Position numbers and translations under genes: made by a program. DNA of 64,000 nucleotides from Mycobacterium malmoense (GTDB lineage: Bacteria; Actinomycetota; Actinomycetes; Mycobacteriales; Mycobacteriaceae), in assembly GCF_019645855.1 (NCBI RefSeq), contig NZ_CP080999.1, positions 2,232,001-2,296,000 on the forward strand, read 5' to 3'. The notes below the pieces were generated by a model. That model was not told the DNA's origin, made no database searches, and saw only the letters and a list, made by a program, of their open reading frames with translations. Every line of letters begins with the position of its first letter. Position 1 is the stretch's first letter. Shown one piece after another: positions 11,226 through 19,852 of this stretch.

Positions 11226-11702
11226 GATGAGGTTATCCGAGGTGGGAGGTGTTGGAGGGGATGGAAATGCGGCAAGCTTTTTGTCATCGACCCACCGTCG
11301 GGGTGGTCGGGACAGGGCGGCGTCGCGTCGGCATCGTCGTGTTGGCGAAATGCCTCCAATCCTTTGCGCAGTACAACTCATCGCGGGTCCGGGCACTCCA
11401 TTCGATGCATTGGGTAGCACCATGATCGAAGGCTCCGATTCCGGTGAGTGTCCCGCCCTGTGGGTGACACCTAGGGTGCTGCTGTTGGTTCTTCTGGTCG
11501 GAAGGCTAGCTGGCGACGACGGGCGGCGTTCGGCACGCCCGCGGCTGCCGGAAGGCCGCCGGCGCGTCGGCTGCCCGCCGCGGGCGCAGACGCCGAGACA
11601 GTCGCGCCGGCCGTCGAACTCGGTTGTGCCGCGGGCCAACCCGATGGCAGCGAGATTAGGAAACGTAATAGCCGGAGCCCAAAGCGCCGGACATTTGGAC
11701 GT

Positions 11703-11716
11703 GAGACGCGTTCTCC
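11703..11716. promoter_or_regulatory. Candidate MarR-type half-palindrome ahead of PE gene
   Basis: GAGACGCGTTCTCC lies 64 bp before the PE start. It resembles the TAGAACGCGTTCTA palindrome found upstream of three MarR paralogues, with one A missing. The related GAAACGTGTTCTGC sits 65 bp ahead of the PE remnant at 14943. Binding is inferred, not shown. Confidence 0.35.
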
Positions 11717-11780
11717 AGCAGGCAAACTGAATGAATCCGCCGGGCAGGGAGTTCGGCGGCGGTAAGAAGGAGGTGGGGGC

Positions 11781-12080
11781 GTGTCCTTTGTGACAACGCA
11801 ACCGGAATTGTTGGTCGCTGCGGCGGATAGTTTGTCGAGTATTGGTGCGTCGATGGCGGCGCAGAATGGGGTGGTGGCGGGGCCGACGACGCAGGTGGTG
11901 GCGCCGGCGGCGGATCAGGTGTCGGGGTTGGTGGCGACGCAGTTTGCTGCGCATGGGTTGGCGTATCAGACGGTGGCGTTGATGGCGACGCAGATTCATG
12001 AGGCGTTTGTTAGTGCGTTGGCGGGTGGGGGTACGGCGTATGCGGTGACTGAGGTGGCTAATATTGCTGCGGCCAGTTAG
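11781..12080 (+). CDS. PE family protein
   Basis: 99 residues, a PE domain with no extension. It starts MSFVTTQPELL (GTG 11781, preceded by GAAGGAGGTGGGGG) and forms the usual two-helix hairpin. Near the end YAVTE provides the YxxxD/E type VII secretion signal. The PPE gene starts 15 bp later, so the products should form a PE-PPE heterodimer exported by an ESX system, most likely ESX-5 given the PPE subtype (inference). Expected location: cell surface or secreted. Confidence 0.93.
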   Translation: MSFVTTQPELLVAAADSLSSIGASMAAQNGVVAGPTTQVVAPAADQVSGLVATQFAAHGLAYQTVALMATQIHEAFVSALAGGGTAYAVTEVANIAAAS

Positions 12081-12095
12081 GGGGGTGGGGTCGGG

Positions 12096-13316
12096 ATGTT
12101 TTTCGCGTTTTTTCCTCCTGAGGTGAATTCGGGGTTGATGTATACGGGTCCGGGGTCGGGGCCGTTGGTGGCTGCGGCGGCGGCGTGGGAGGGGTTGGCC
12201 ACGGATTTGTATGCGACGGCGGGGTCCTATCAGTCGGTGCTTGCGGGGTTAAGTGGGGGGTGGTCGGGTCCGTCGGCGGCGGCGATGGTTTCGGCGGCCG
12301 CGCCGTATGTGTCGTGGATGAGTGCGACGGCGGCTCAGGCGGTGCAGGCTGGTGTGCAGGTGAAGGCGGCGACGGCGGCCTATGAGGCGGCGTTTGCGAT
12401 GACGGTGCCCCCGGTGGTGGTGGCGGGGAATCGGGTGTTGTTGGCGGGGTTGGTGGCGAGCAATATTTTTGGGCAGAACACTCCGGCGATCGCGGCCACC
12501 GAGGCTGAATACGTGGAGATGTGGGCCCAGGATGTGGCGGCGATGAATGGTTATGCCGCCGCGGCCACGAGTGCGGTGCAGGTGCAGGGGTTTAGTACAC
12601 CGCCGGCCACCACTACCACGGCGGCGGTGAATGCGGTGGTGGGGGCGCCGGCGGCCGGGATCACCGACGGGTCCAGCATTTTGGCGGGGTTGACGGGTTT
12701 GGGTACGACGGTTAATGGGGCGTTGGGGGCGTTGACGACTTCGGGTCCGTTGGCGGGGGTGCTTAGTCAGTTGGGGTTGGGGTCGTTGGGCACGACCGCG
12801 TTGAGCAGTGTGAGTTCGACGAGTAGTTTGCAGCAGGCTGCGGTGGTGGCGCAGTTTGCGATGTATCCGGCGCAGATGTTGATGCAGATGAGTTCGATGG
12901 GTCAAAACGGTGGGGCGGGGTTGGTGTCCTCGGGGCCGGAGGAGTTGTTGACCACGATCGGTAATTTTGTGGATGACAAGATGAAGCTGGTGGTGGGGGG
13001 GATCAGCAATCAGCTCAGTACGTTCGGGTCCTCGATCTCGGCGAAGTTGGCCAGCGCCACCCAGCTGGGTGGGCTTTCGATTCCGCCGGGTTGGTCGAAT
13101 GCCGCGGGCGGGCTCGGTGAGCTGAGCCGGGCCGCGCCGTTGTTGCCGTCTAACAGTGTGAGCAGCGTGCCGCTGTCTCAAGCTGTGGCTGGGATGCAAA
13201 CCAGCCCACTAGCCCAAGCCCTGGCCGGGGCTCTGGGCGGCGAACACAACCCCGCGGGCATCGCCACCAAAATGCCACCCATCAAATTCATGCCCCGCTC
13301 ACCCCTCGGCGGATAA
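12096..13316 (+). CDS. PPE family protein, PPE-SVP-like
   Basis: 406 residues starting MFFAFFPPE, giving the Pro-Pro-Glu motif at residues 7-9. The WxG-type turn is SGGWSGPSA, and the roughly 180-residue PPE helical bundle ends near NGYAAAATSAVQVQ. The C-terminal part carries LGGLSIPPGW, a form of the GxxSVPxxW motif of the SVP subfamily. It is in an operon with the PE gene 15 bp upstream. The paralogue at 15040 is very similar across the PPE domain and shares the ending M(P)PRSP(x)GG. Confidence 0.94.
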   Translation: MFFAFFPPEVNSGLMYTGPGSGPLVAAAAAWEGLATDLYATAGSYQSVLAGLSGGWSGPSAAAMVSAAAPYVSWMSATAAQAVQAGVQVKAATAAYEAAFAMTVPPVVVAGNRVLLAGLVASNIFGQNTPAIAATEAEYVEMWAQDVAAMNGYAAAATSAVQVQGFSTPPATTTTAAVNAVVGAPAAGITDGSSILAGLTGLGTTVNGALGALTTSGPLAGVLSQLGLGSLGTTALSSVSSTSSLQQAAVVAQFAMYPAQMLMQMSSMGQNGGAGLVSSGPEELLTTIGNFVDDKMKLVVGGISNQLSTFGSSISAKLASATQLGGLSIPPGWSNAAGGLGELSRAAPLLPSNSVSSVPLSQAVAGMQTSPLAQALAGALGGEHNPAGIATKMPPIKFMPRSPLGG

Positions 13317-13361
13317 CCAAACACGTTGCGCCGCATGGGCTAATGACGTCGCCTGAGTATT

Positions 13362-13381
13362 TGATAGCGTGCGTGCTATCA
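13362..13381. promoter_or_regulatory. Inverted repeat TGATAGC-N6-GCTATCA
   Basis: A perfect 7-bp inverted repeat with a 6-bp spacer in the gap between the PPE stop and vapB. It is too short and has no T-run for a terminator, so an operator is more likely. It is 169 bp ahead of the vapB start; the regulator is unknown. Confidence 0.4.
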
Positions 13382-13515
13382 CATCGATGATTCGTCATGA
13401 GGAAGTTTCGGCCGCTGCGAGTATGGCTTCAGAGAGCCTGATCGCCGACGAACTTACGGACCGCCCATCGGCACATATCAGAGGTCAGCACGGCCGGGAA
13501 GCCTGCATCTGATAT

Positions 13516-13527
13516 CTTGATATCAAG
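13516..13527. promoter_or_regulatory. Candidate VapB operator CTTGATATCAAG
   Basis: A perfect 12-bp palindrome 22 bp ahead of the vapB ATG, preceded by an overlapping TGATATC half-site at 13510-13516. Ribbon-helix-helix antitoxins typically autoregulate through such palindromes; assignment is by position. Confidence 0.55.
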
Positions 13528-13549
13528 CCAATGTGTTGAGGTGAGCAGC

Positions 13550-13774
13550 ATGCCGGACGTCTTGATCCGAGGCCTGTCCGAGGAGGCCGTCGAAAATATC
13601 GATGCCGCCGCGGCAGCTCTCGGACTGTCACGTAATGAATACTTGCGGCGCACGTTTGAGCGAGCGGCCGTCCAGCCGGTCAAAAAGACAGTCACCGCCG
13701 AAGACTGGCAACGGTCCGCCGAGACGTTCGCCGATCTCGCCGATCCTGATGTCATGGCGGCCGCGTGGCGGTGA
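13550..13774 (+). CDS. vapB: VapB-type ribbon-helix-helix antitoxin
   Basis: 74 residues. The N-terminus is a ribbon-helix-helix fold: MPDVLIRGLSEEAVENID, then ALGLSRNEYLRR. The C-terminal tail (VTAEDWQRSAETFADLAD) should wrap the toxin. ATG 13550 is favoured over upstream GTG/ATG codons because it opens directly with the DNA-binding strand. It overlaps vapC by 4 bp or more, and a palindrome ahead of it is the likely autoregulatory site. Confidence 0.88.
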   Translation: MPDVLIRGLSEEAVENIDAAAAALGLSRNEYLRRTFERAAVQPVKKTVTAEDWQRSAETFADLADPDVMAAAWR

Positions 13775-14178
13775 CACGCTGGCTGATCGACAAGTCCGCG
13801 TACGCACGTCTTCAGCTCGGCCAGGCATCCAACGTCGACCAGTGGAACGCCCGCATTGGACGTGGCTTGGTTCACCTGTCCACGATCACCCGGCTCGAGC
13901 TCGGGTACTCGGCCCGCAACGGTCATGCTGGGCGACGCCAGTTCGCCTCGCCGCCCTTGTCCCTGATGCCGGTGGAATACTTGACGCCTGCCATCGAGGA
14001 CCGAGCGCTAGAGGTTCAGATGCTTCTGGCCGACCGGGGCCAGCACCGCGCGCCGTCGATCCCCGACTTGCTCGTCGCCGCCACCGCCGAGAAGGCCGGG
14101 CTGCGGGTTCTGGTGGCGGACAAAGACTTCGACTTGATCGCCAATATCACCGGCCAGCCAATCGACGCCTTAACGTGA
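13771..14178 (+). CDS. vapC: VapC PIN-domain ribonuclease toxin
   Basis: PIN-domain endoribonuclease. From GTG 13771 it has 135 residues; the GTGA overlap with the vapB stop favours this start, but GTG 13765 (137 residues) is also possible. The acidic active site is complete: Asp in WLIDKSAY, Glu in TRLELGY, Asp in SIPDLLVAA and Asp in ADKDFD. It cleaves RNA (tRNA or rRNA in studied homologues) and is held inactive by the cognate VapB. Confidence 0.92.
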   Translation: MTRWLIDKSAYARLQLGQASNVDQWNARIGRGLVHLSTITRLELGYSARNGHAGRRQFASPPLSLMPVEYLTPAIEDRALEVQMLLADRGQHRAPSIPDLLVAATAEKAGLRVLVADKDFDLIANITGQPIDALT

Positions 14179-14336
14179 GTTGGCCTGAATACGCTTTTGG
14201 TTATGCTGACAGCGTGGGCCGACGAGAGTGGGTGGCGCCCAGGCCTGGACCTAGGTGCATATCTGCTGGCGGCGGTCTTGTGCGTATAAAGGGACGCCTC
14301 CATGATTTCGGGGGAAGCCGATGTCGGTCACCAACG

Positions 14337-14580
14337 GATGAATCCCGTTGCGGTGCAGTCAAACTTGGCCAAAGAACTCGCCACGCCATTGCCATCGAAT
14401 ATTTTCAACTTGAAACAATCTAGCTGTCGTAAGTATTTGCCCTATAAGCGAGGCATGGTCGATGACCAGCGCTTCTCATCGAGGAGTGCATTGCCGGCAA
14501 CCAGAGGGGTTCCCTAGCTTGGTCTTTTAACTCGGAACGCGTCATTTGGTGGTGACGTCTTCGGTACTGTGCGGACACAC
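14337..14580 (+). repeat. Duplicated PE/PPE upstream segment, copy 2 (in gene-free 14179-14942)
   Basis: Second copy of the segment at 10983-11225, with the same ordered blocks. It implies that the whole promoter-PE-PPE unit was duplicated around the vapBC module. The stretch 14581-14860 carries no recognisable gene. Just before the PE remnant, 14864-14877 holds GAAACGTGTTCTGC, the counterpart of the half-palindrome at 11703. Confidence 0.7.
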
Positions 14581-14942
14581 GTCAATTCAATCCCGGTCAA
14601 TCCCGATCCGGGATGATGTCGGAGGAGACGGAAAAAAATATGGCTCGCAATCATCACACATGCTTCGCATGTCGCCTTGACCACAGAGTCGATCCCTTAA
14701 CTACCGGGCATTAGAGACCAACGGGTAGCGGTGGCCGCGAGTCGGCTGCCGCGATTGTCGAACACGCCTAGGTAGCTCTCGAGTTCGGTTGCGTTGTCGA
14801 CCGTTTCGATGACGGCATGGCCAGCCCAGTCGAAGGCAAAACGCACCGACGTCTATCGAGTGTGAAACGTGTTCTGCACCAGGGAAATTAACTAATGCCC
14901 GCCGAGCGGGGAGCTTGGTGGCTGTGTTGAAGGAGGCGGGGC

Positions 14943-15029
14943 GTGTCCGTAGTGATCACACGACCGGAATTGTTGAGCGTGTCGTATGCGGCGCTGATTG
15001 AAGCAGCTAACACAGCTGTGGCTAGCTAA
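14943..15029 (+). pseudogene. PE gene reduced to 28 codons by in-frame internal deletion
   Basis: GTG at 14943 reads VSVVITRPELL, matching the PE start (MSFVTTQPELL) of the intact copy. After a few codons it jumps to ANTAVAS and a stop, matching the PE end (ANIAAAS). About 70 codons of the helical hairpin are gone, including the YxxxE export motif. The reading frame stays open and the PPE start follows by 10 bp. The peptide may now serve only as a translated leader coupling ribosomes to the PPE gene. Confidence 0.8.
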
Positions 15030-15039
15030 GGGGGTCGCG

Positions 15040-16224
15040 GTGTTTTTTTCGTTTTTTCCTCCGGAGATTAATTCGGGGTTGATGTATGCGGGCCCGGGTT
15101 CGGGGCCGTTGGTGGAGGCGGCGGCGGCCTGGGATGGGTTGGCGACGGATTTGTATTCCACGGCGGCGTCGTATCAGTCGGTGATCGCGAATTTGAGTAG
15201 TGGATGGTCGGGACCCTCGGCGATGGCGATGGCTTCGGCGGCCGTTCCCTATGTGTCGTGGATGAGCACGACGGCGGCGGCAGCGGCCGAGGCGGGTGCG
15301 CAGGCCAACGCGGCAGTGGGCGCCTACGAGGCGGCGTTTGCCATGACGGTGCCCCCGGCAGAGATCGCCATCAATCGGGCGTTGGTGATGGCGCTGACGG
15401 CGACGAATATTTTGGGTCAAAACAGTCCGGCGATCGCGGCCCTGGAGGCCCAGTACGCGGAGATGTGGGCCCAGGATGTGGCGGCGATGAACGGCTATGC
15501 CGTCTCGGCGCAAGCCGCGGTGCAGGTGCCGACGCTAAGCATCCCGCCGACGATCACGAACGCGATGACGTCGGCGGGGAGTATCACCGATGGGGCCAGT
15601 GTGCTGGCGGCGTTGACCACGCTAGGTACCCAGGTGCAGGGGGCGTTGGGGGCGTTGACCGTGGCGCCTCCGGTTGCCGAACTGTTGAACGTCACGGGCC
15701 TGAGTTCGTTGGTGAATGGGACCGGGTTGAGCCAGTCGTCGATCTATTCCATTGAGGCTGCCTACTACGGGGTGATGATGGGCAGCACGCCGGCGCGGAT
15801 GTTTATGAGCATGGGCAATTCGGCCAGTTCCTCGGGGGTGGGATTGACCGGCAGCAGCAACAGCCTGCTGGAAAGTATTGGTCAGTTCATTGACGGCAAG
15901 ATGCAGCTCGTCGTGGGTGGGGTGACCAATCAGCTCAAGTCGTGGGGCGGCTCGATTTCGGCGCAGTTGGCGCATGCCAGCAAGATTGGGGGGCTCTCGA
16001 TTCCGCCGGGTTGGTCGACGGCGGCGCAGGGAGTGGGGATGAGTCGGGCCGCGCCGGTGCTGCCGGAAACCAGCGTGGCCACCCCGGCGATGGCGCAGGC
16101 CTCGGCCATGCCCCAAAGCCCGTTTGCCCAAGCACTCATGGGAGCGCTGAGCGGACGCGGCCTCGGCGGCATCGCCGGCAAGATGCCCGCCAAGATCATG
16201 CCCCGCTCACCAGCCGGCGGATAA
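15040..16224 (+). CDS. PPE family protein, PPE-SVP-like, without functional PE partner
   Basis: 394 residues, start GTG 15040 (VFFSFFPPE). It has the PPE motif near residue 7, the WxG turn SSGWSGPSA, and GGLSIPPGW in the C-terminal half. It closely matches the PPE at 12096, with divergence in the central region after about residue 180. Its adjacent PE is a 28-codon remnant, so it must either pair with another PE, most simply the one at 11781, or be unexported. A sulfotransferase gene follows after 72 bp on the same strand. Confidence 0.94.
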   Translation: MFFSFFPPEINSGLMYAGPGSGPLVEAAAAWDGLATDLYSTAASYQSVIANLSSGWSGPSAMAMASAAVPYVSWMSTTAAAAAEAGAQANAAVGAYEAAFAMTVPPAEIAINRALVMALTATNILGQNSPAIAALEAQYAEMWAQDVAAMNGYAVSAQAAVQVPTLSIPPTITNAMTSAGSITDGASVLAALTTLGTQVQGALGALTVAPPVAELLNVTGLSSLVNGTGLSQSSIYSIEAAYYGVMMGSTPARMFMSMGNSASSSGVGLTGSSNSLLESIGQFIDGKMQLVVGGVTNQLKSWGGSISAQLAHASKIGGLSIPPGWSTAAQGVGMSRAAPVLPETSVATPAMAQASAMPQSPFAQALMGALSGRGLGGIAGKMPAKIMPRSPAGG

Positions 16225-16296
16225 TGTAATGCGTTGCGGTGCAATGCTCTTCATGTTGACTTCCGCGCGGCGGATGCGTTAAGGAGGTAGTGCACC

Positions 16297-17106
16297 ATGG
16301 CGTCCATGCACTTCATCTCGGGTCTGCCGCGCTCCGGCTCGACTCTGCTGGCCGCCTTGCTGCGACAAAACCCCCGTTTCGAGGCCGGGATGTCGGGTCC
16401 GCTGGCTGGTCTGTTCGGTGCCCTGCTGGGCCAGATGAGCGCCCGCAACGAGTTTTCGGTGTTCATCGATGACGCCAAGCGTGAGCGTATCCTGCATGGG
16501 TTGTTCGACAATTTTTATGCCGAGTGTCCCGCCGAGGTGATCTTCGATACCAGCCGCGCCTGGTGTGCGTGGATGCCGGCGATTGCGCGGCTGTTCCCCG
16601 AGTCGAAAGTGATTGCCTGCGTGCGCGAATTGCCCTGGGTGATCGACAGCATCGAACGCTTGGTGCAGCGCAACGTCTTTAGCCCGTCGTCGATTTTCAA
16701 CTACGAGCCCGGCGGCACGGTCTATACCCGCGCCAATGGGGTGGTGGCACCGGATGGGATGGTCGGCGGTCCCTACGATGCGCTCAAGCAGGCGTGCTAC
16801 GGCGCGCAACGGGAGCGCTTGTTGCTGGTTCAGTACGAAACTCTGAGTACCGACCCTGTCAAAGCGCTGCACGCCATCTACGCGTTTATCGGCGAGCCGG
16901 TTTTCGAGCATGATTTCGACCACGTCGATTACGACGTCACCGAATTCGATGAGCGTGCCGGCACGCCCGGGCTGCACACCGTGCGGGGCACGGTCAAGGC
17001 CCAGCCGCGCGCCACGCTGCTGCCGCCGGACTTGTTCAACCGCTTTGTCAACGACGCGTTCTGGCGTGATCCGCAGAGCGTTCCCGATGGTCTGCAGGTC
17101 GTATAA
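16297..17106 (+). CDS. PAPS-dependent sulfotransferase family protein
   Basis: 269 residues. The N-terminal 5'-phosphosulfate-binding loop is PRSGST (11-16) within GLPRSGSTLL. A 3'-phosphate-binding region follows around KVIACVRELPWVIDS. Predicted to transfer sulfate from PAPS to a lipid, glycan or other acceptor; the acceptor cannot be read from sequence. Start ATG 16297 is preceded by a strong AAGGAGGT site. It probably shares a transcript with the PPE gene upstream. No membrane segments are seen. Confidence 0.85.
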   Translation: MASMHFISGLPRSGSTLLAALLRQNPRFEAGMSGPLAGLFGALLGQMSARNEFSVFIDDAKRERILHGLFDNFYAECPAEVIFDTSRAWCAWMPAIARLFPESKVIACVRELPWVIDSIERLVQRNVFSPSSIFNYEPGGTVYTRANGVVAPDGMVGGPYDALKQACYGAQRERLLLVQYETLSTDPVKALHAIYAFIGEPVFEHDFDHVDYDVTEFDERAGTPGLHTVRGTVKAQPRATLLPPDLFNRFVNDAFWRDPQSVPDGLQVV

Positions 17107-17305
17107 AATTAAGCGAGCGTCGCGCTGCCGTGTGCTTTGAACGTAACCTGCATTCGGTCATTGGTGTGATCGCCTTGAGAACCGAGAATCGGAAATAACG
17201 TGTTACATTACGCGAAGACATGACTAAAAAAGAAATTCCAGACTCCAGTAGCTCAACTGCAGCCTTCGGGTAGTGGACCGATTACTAGCTACCGACTTAT
17301 CGTTC

Positions 17306-17319
17306 TAGAACGTGTCTCA
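17306..17319. promoter_or_regulatory. Degraded copy of MarR-gene palindrome
   Basis: TAGAACGTGTCTCA, a decayed form of TAGAACGCGTTCTA. It lies about 143 bp before the point corresponding to the start codon of the marR pseudogene, the same spacing as upstream of the two intact paralogues. The rest of 17107-17461 holds no gene. Confidence 0.4.
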
Positions 17320-17461
17320 AAGAGCTATCAACGGGTAACTTTGCTTTGGAGAATATGTTCCATCGTTACTGCCTTCTGACGTGGGGGCTATAACACTCTG
17401 CGAACAGGACAAAGCGCACAGCGGAATAAGTTGCGGATGCCGGGTCCAACTAGCGGATCTA

Positions 17462-17985
17462 CGACTGTTATTTACACTAACGCTGTTTCAACTTTTGACT
17501 GCCGACTCGGTTGGATACCGTCCTCCGTCGTGGACGAGACAGGTCCCGAGTCGCCAACGCGACATTTGCCCGAGATTGGTGAGATGGAGCGAAAATGCTG
17601 AGAAGCGTTTCTGGAGTGTTCCTCCTGACCTTGAACCGGCGCCTTGTCGATCATCACGAACCGACGTTATTCGATTTTCTGGTGCTAGATCTGCTTGCCG
17701 AGGTTCCCACCGGCTGGGCTCGTATGGGTGATCTGCCGCAGGTTTTCGCGCCCAGGCCCAGTCGAACGACCCAGCAGGTGAGGGGCACAGATTCCGAGGA
17801 TTGTTCGGTCGTGGTTGCAGAACAAAAAGACGCGCGGGGTGTAACCGCAAGCATTATGCCCGAAGGGTTGTACGCGACCGCGGCCGCCACCCAGACCTAT
17901 GCCGGCTTATTCACGAGGTCAACCTGAATCAGATGGCCTGGACCAGAAATGATTGCGATGGCGACAGCCACCGCCGGATCAACTA
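17462..17985 (+). pseudogene. Degenerate marR pseudogene
   Basis: Aligns by eye along its length with the intact marR at 35283-35864. Shared landmarks are TTGGATACCGTCC near the start, GCGTTTCTGGAGT, ACGTTATTCGA(T/C)TT, GTATGGGTGATCTG and GATCAGATG near the end. Several frameshifts and at least one deletion (before the winged helix) break the frame; only a 110-codon fragment (17595-17927) still reads. Boundaries are approximate. It stands upstream of the GjpA-like gene, suggesting that gene once had its own MarR neighbour. 17986-18413 shows no gene. Confidence 0.75.
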
Positions 17986-18413
17986 TTCGCGGAGAAATTT
18001 CTCACGAACATCACAGGGTTGCGTCCGCGCACACCTCATCAAAGCCCAGCTACGCGGCCAAGCACCTGGAGATCTTCGAATCCTGATCGCCAGAAAAGTG
18101 CCTGGCAGGCCATCGATTTCAGTCAAAGTGAATCATCGAGGAGAAATCGAGAGCACAACCGCCTGGCAGAGCAAAATCAAAGCTACCGGCTTACGATCGG
18201 AGAACTAGCGGGATGCGCAACTAAAGTTAGTGACCCCCAATGGACACCTTATTGGTTGTAGTTGTCACGGTTGTTTCGCAATGAAATATTTGGCTGCGAG
18301 CCATGGTTTGCCATCCGTAACAAAGTCCTAGTTCGAGCTGCATCTTTCGATCTATTGGCGGATTGCGGAGTGTCGAATCTTGTGATGGATTGGCGTATGT
18401 TGGCCGAAAGTGC

Positions 18414-18442
18414 CAGCACTTAACTTTCTCTCAGGTAGGTTT
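18414..18442 (+). promoter_or_regulatory. Shared two-block promoter element, copy A
   Basis: CAGCACTTA, six variable bases, then TCTCAGGTAGGTTT. Both blocks are identical, with the same spacing, upstream of the PGRS gene (22306-22334, minus strand). A weaker copy precedes the second GjpA-like gene (30078-30101). Here it ends 37 bp before the GTG start. TAGGTT could act as a -10 hexamer. Confidence 0.65.
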
Positions 18443-18479
18443 TGGCTCGTCCGCATAGGCAATCTTCAAAGGAGACGTC

Positions 18480-19781
18480 GTGCAGCTCGCAGCTCGCCCC
18501 TACCTCACCGCCGGTGTAGCCCTCGCCGGCGCCGGCATCATCGCCGCACCCCCTGTGGCCCAACACCTGCCTGAAATTCAGGCGTCTGAGGTGCGCCTCG
18601 CCAACGCAGAGGAGAGCATCACTGACTTGTTCTCAGGGGCGGCGAACGGCGCCGCTAACCTCGCTAGCGCAGCCTCGGCGGCCGACGTGCCGGGGAGCCT
18701 GTTCAGCCCCCTGGCGGCCGCCGCGGGCAGCGATCCGTACTTCGTCAACCCGCTCCAAACCTGGGTCGACGTTTTCGCGAACTCGGCCGCCAACCTGCAG
18801 ACGATCGGCGCCGACTGGGCCAACATTCCCGCGGTGCTCGCGCAACAGGTCGCCGCGAACTGGATCGAGTACGCGAACCTTTACGTCGGCGCGTACCAGG
18901 CTGCCGCGAATGGCGCCGTCAACTTCTACACGTCAGTGGCGGTCCACGGCACGCCGACCACCTTTTGGCCGCTAATGACGACGATATTGTCTGATTTCCA
19001 GACGGGCGACCTTATCAACGCGTTTGAGGACCTCGGCTACGCCCTGATTCAGGGCCCAATCCAACAAATTTTTGAGCCGATGGAACAGACCCTGAACATC
19101 CCGGTAGATATCACACAGAATATCGCGACCACTACTAGCAATCTCATCGGTACTCAACTCACCAGCGGCATCTCGGCTCTTGGTGCCTCCCTAGAGGTCG
19201 GGGCGATTCCGTCTTTCTTTGAGGGTCTGGGCGCTGGCCTTCAACCTGCTTACGATGCGTTCGCCGCCGGGGACTTCCCCGGCGGGGTGCTCAACGTACT
19301 CAATACCCCGGGTGTGGCAGTGGACTATTTGCTCAACGGAGTGCCAGGCGGCGGGGCCACGGGTCTGCTCAGCCCCGAAAATGGTTCCGTAGATATAGAT
19401 AGTGGTCTGCTTTCGGTCTTGGTGAACTACATCCCCCAACAGCTGGCAGCGGCAATCCCGGTTTCCGGTGCGGCCAACATCACTGAAGGCGGCAGTCTCG
19501 CCACGGGGTGGGGGGCATTCGTGAACCAATTGATCAACGGTTGGCCACAGGCGAACCAAATCGTCGACAATATCGTTGCTCTCATCAACTATCTTTCCCC
19601 GGCCGACTTCGGAAACGCGGCGGCGGCTGTCGGCGCTCTGCCGATCGACGTCGCGGGCATAGCCCCATCCATCGCGGCCGATCTCTCCGGCTTGCTGCCG
19701 TCGATCGCGACAGGCATTGCCGGGACGTTGCCGACCGAACTCGGGACATTGGCGGCCAATATCTTGACATCGCTGCTCTGA
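18480..19781 (+). CDS. Exported GjpA-like envelope protein, paralogue 1
   Basis: 433 residues starting at GTG 18480, with AAAGGAG 7 bp upstream. The N-terminus has a hydrophobic, Ala-rich segment (LTAGVALAGAGIIAAPPVA) that reads as a signal peptide. The mature part is Ala/Asn/Leu-rich with amphipathic stretches, no Cys and no enzyme motif. A GxLLSPENG-type region around residue 300 and a C-terminus of repeated LGTLAANILTSLL-like residues match its paralogue at 30143. As I recall, such proteins are named outer membrane porin GjpA in mycobacterial annotations; porin activity is not evident from sequence. It ends in a strong terminator and carries the shared promoter element. Confidence 0.75.
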   Translation: MQLAARPYLTAGVALAGAGIIAAPPVAQHLPEIQASEVRLANAEESITDLFSGAANGAANLASAASAADVPGSLFSPLAAAAGSDPYFVNPLQTWVDVFANSAANLQTIGADWANIPAVLAQQVAANWIEYANLYVGAYQAAANGAVNFYTSVAVHGTPTTFWPLMTTILSDFQTGDLINAFEDLGYALIQGPIQQIFEPMEQTLNIPVDITQNIATTTSNLIGTQLTSGISALGASLEVGAIPSFFEGLGAGLQPAYDAFAAGDFPGGVLNVLNTPGVAVDYLLNGVPGGGATGLLSPENGSVDIDSGLLSVLVNYIPQQLAAAIPVSGAANITEGGSLATGWGAFVNQLINGWPQANQIVDNIVALINYLSPADFGNAAAAVGALPIDVAGIAPSIAADLSGLLPSIATGIAGTLPTELGTLAANILTSLL

Positions 19782-19796
19782 GGGTTCGTTAGGCGT

Positions 19797-19852
19797 ACAC
19801 GGTCGTCGCAACACTTTCCATGTGGGAGGTTGCGGCGACCGTGTCCTTTTTT
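19797..19852 (+). terminator. Rho-independent terminator after GjpA-like gene 1
   Basis: Stem of 16 bp with one G-T pair (ACACGGTCGTCGCAAC at 19797-19812 with GTTGCGGCGACCGTGT at 19829-19844). It is followed by CCTTTTTT and lies 15 bp after the stop codon. Confidence 0.9.

Noticed and set aside
12249..13199. 316-codon frame antisense to PPE gene
   Set aside because: Low-complexity Arg/His composition; an artefact of Ala/Gly-rich PPE codons.
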